DNA of 10,260 nt from NCBI RefSeq assembly GCF_000344685.1, contig NW_006920425.1:759166-769425 (forward strand), given 5' to 3'. The translations under genes were made by a program, and so were the position numbers. This document shows positions 8,838-10,260 of the stretch, piece by piece; position 1 is the stretch's first letter; the number at the start of each line of letters is the position of its first letter. This DNA is from Gloeophyllum trabeum ATCC 11539. Taxonomy: Eukaryota; Basidiomycota; Agaricomycetes; Gloeophyllales; Gloeophyllaceae. The notes under the pieces are model-generated. The model was not told the DNA's origin. It saw nothing but the letters and a program-made list of their open reading frames with translations, and did not search any database.

Positions 8838-9703
8838 TTCGACGCCATTCCCACTCGGATCCGTGGGGTATTAACCGAGGCAAGTCTTGAGCGCTTGAGC
8901 CCTGTATATGCAAGGTATGGTGTATTATGTGGCGGCATACGACGAACGCGCACAAGATGTTCGAACTGACCAGCTGCAGGGCGCACGCCTGACCCCCCCC
9001 CCCCCTAGGCCTTGCACCATCGACTCTTTGCTCTGGTCGTGAGTTTTTCCTTCAAAATTGAACTCGCATGAGAAGTTTACGAGCAGGTCTTGGAGTCGAG
9101 AGAACGGTACGTCATTCGGAAGTGCGATATCCGTGTGTCCCACTCTACTGCAGTTCATACTCACTTGTTGCAGTATATCGGATGACAGCATTGCGCATAG
9201 CTGCACAAACCAGGCGCCACGCAGCTTTACACGTCCACTCCAAATGTGCAAGAGTTTGCAACTTTGCATCTGCGTGTTACGGATGGACTACATACTTATC
9301 AGCGTCTATGTCACCAGGTATTCACGGGCGTGTACATGTCAGTAAGTCCAGGATTCGCTGCGAGCGCTCGCAGAGAGGCACGGTATCTCGAGTCTATATG
9401 GCCACTTCGTTCTTCCCTGGCTTCACGTCCAGTCTCCAAGGCTAGCCTTTTCAAGTGCCGCCTTCCAGCTTTCCAGCTTGCCGTATGCACGCGCTGCCCA
9501 GTGGGGTATTCTAAGCAACCGAGTCGGGGCCCTCGTTCTTTTCGGACTGATGGAGACCGCAGAGGTCTCCTGCCTCCTCTGTTCAGTACAATATATGACT
9601 GCCAGTGGTGTAGTAGTAGGTGCTGCCATTCAATCATCTAGGAACATCAATGAGCGCTTGGCTGTTATTCATCTAGGCATTCTCCATATTCTCTGTACAA
9701 ATG

Positions 9704-9709
9704 TTTATT
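9704..9709 (-). terminator. Candidate polyadenylation signal AATAAA (minus strand) for the nuclease-like gene
   Basis: TTTATT on the plus strand reads AATAAA on the minus strand, about 30 nt past the stop codon of the minus-strand gene. The position suits a short 3' UTR. Confidence 0.45.
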
Positions 9710-9739
9710 CATAGACCACCCACATCTTCCTCCTGAACT

Positions 9740-10260
9740 CTACTCCCACTCCGTATCAATCCCCAAACCCTTGCCACGCACGCGATCGAGCCACCTGCGC
9801 CACTCGTCCGAGGCAAGGGCAGCTCCGTGTAAGCCTGAGCTTGAGAGTCGCTCGGTGTTGTGACGAGTCATGGAACCGGTCATGATATAGCAGTATGCCG
9901 TCGTCCCACTGACAATGGCGCCAAAGATGGGGCGCCGTTGGGTCTTGCTGGCCAAGCGCCCCATTTGGAGCTGAAATTGAGCTTTCGTCCGCTGCCACAG
10001 GCCTTCGTCATCCGTTACCTTTGCTTCCACAATGGCGAGGGGTTCCTCATGGAGGGCATTGACTACTCTCGACACCACCCAATCCGGAATCACTATGTCG
10101 GGCTCAGGGCCTTTGACGGCCCTGGATTCCACTTCATCACCGTATGAATCCTGAGACCGGGCATCATCCGAGTTGTCGCTCTCGTGGTCGGCAGAGGCTC
10201 TCAGCCGCAGCCTTGCTTGTGGCTTGACAATGAAGTAATCTTTGCCCGGAAAGCAATGAC
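9740..10260 (-). CDS. C-terminal part of a protein with a PD-(D/E)XK nuclease-like domain (5' end outside window)
   Basis: Seen: the minus-strand frame is open from the window edge to TAG at 9740-9742, giving 172 residues. No in-frame ATG that looks like a start is present, so the gene is truncated upstream. The window part begins CFPGKDYFIVKPQARLRL, then an acidic Ser/Asp linker, then EPDIVIPDW, then LAIVEAKV, a Gln-rich helix (KAQFQLQM) and PIFGAIVSGTTAYCYIM. D54, E78 and K80 (window numbering) match a D...E-x-K arrangement on a hydrophobic strand, followed by a helix with Gln. Known: PD-(D/E)XK fold nucleases use these acidic and Lys residues for metal-dependent DNA cleavage, and basidiomycete genomes carry many uncharacterised proteins of this look. 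Inferred: nuclease-like fold; activity is unproven. The last 25 residues are Trp/Arg-rich. No intron is needed in the visible part. Confidence 0.7.
   Translation of the reverse strand, partial: HCFPGKDYFIVKPQARLRLRASADHESDNSDDARSQDSYGDEVESRAVKGPEPDIVIPDWVVSRVVNALHEEPLAIVEAKVTDDEGLWQRTKAQFQLQMGRLASKTQRRPIFGAIVSGTTAYCYIMTGSMTRHNTERLSSSGLHGAALASDEWRRWLDRVRGKGLGIDTEWE

Larger units (their letters stand above)
8585..9739. other. Convergent intergenic region
   Basis: This lies between the 3' ends of the plus-strand disordered-protein gene and the minus-strand nuclease-like gene. It contains two stem-loops, a 13-base C run at 8993-9005 and a minus-strand AATAAA. Open frames on both strands at 8925-9345 and 9246-9641 overlap each other, have mixed composition and lack a family I recognise. 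I do not annotate them. Confidence 0.5.

Noticed and set aside
8816..8855. tRNA-like GTTCGACGC segment near a hairpin
   Set aside because: It resembles a T-loop, but no acceptor stem, D arm or anticodon arm can be formed around it.
8925..9269. Minus-strand frame with a protein-like middle (SRLQDLLVNFSCEF)
   Set aside because: It runs into the C13 tract, is overlapped by an equally open plus-strand frame, and shows no motif I recognise. It could be another gene relic but the support is too thin.
9246..9641. Overlapping open frames on both strands
   Set aside because: No family resemblance, and no set of splice sites gives a longer protein. Probably chance frames in intergenic DNA.

Overview
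The window looks like nuclear DNA of a filamentous basidiomycete, most likely an Agaricomycete. Exons are GC-rich. Genes are broken by many short introns (mostly 53-86 nt) with GTRNGT-type donors, CTNAC/CTGAY-like branch points and AG acceptors. The best-recognised product is a SKN1/KRE6-type beta-glucan synthesis protein with its fungal C-terminal YDGC ending. There is no bacterial gene organisation, CRISPR array, rRNA, or tRNA that I could fold.

Layout. (1) Positions 1-3114, plus strand: a 12-exon SKN1/KRE6 (GH16-like) membrane protein, probably cut at its 5' end by the window edge. I rebuilt it by hand, including a 12-nt microexon at 2250-2261 and a 28-nt exon at 2675-2702. From the first in-window ATG (194) the joined exons sum to 1848 nt, or 615 residues plus stop. 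(2) Positions 3115-6101: its 3' flank, then a long stretch with no intact gene. Minus-strand coding-like segments at 3706-4355 and 5669-6013 change frame repeatedly and look like the remains of one or two leucine-rich, perhaps F-box-like, genes. (3) Positions 6102-8584, plus strand: a three-exon gene for a 775-residue, largely disordered Ser/His/Pro/Arg-rich protein with a tandem PSxHSQ-type repeat and a short conserved-looking C-terminal block. I do not recognise its function. (4) Positions 8585-9739: a convergent intergenic region with two stem-loops, a C13 tract and a minus-strand polyadenylation signal. (5) Positions 9740-10260, minus strand: the 3' part of a gene, cut by the window edge, whose product carries a PD...ExK arrangement like PD-(D/E)XK nuclease-fold domains.

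The genes do not form an evident pathway. Only the SKN1 homologue has a clear role: cell-wall beta-1,6-glucan assembly in the secretory pathway. I do not see a convincing new multi-gene system. The most useful observations are the microexon that restores a conserved SKN1 motif, the unresolved N-terminal frame of SKN1, the decayed minus-strand locus, the HS-repeat protein and the edge-truncated nuclease-like gene.
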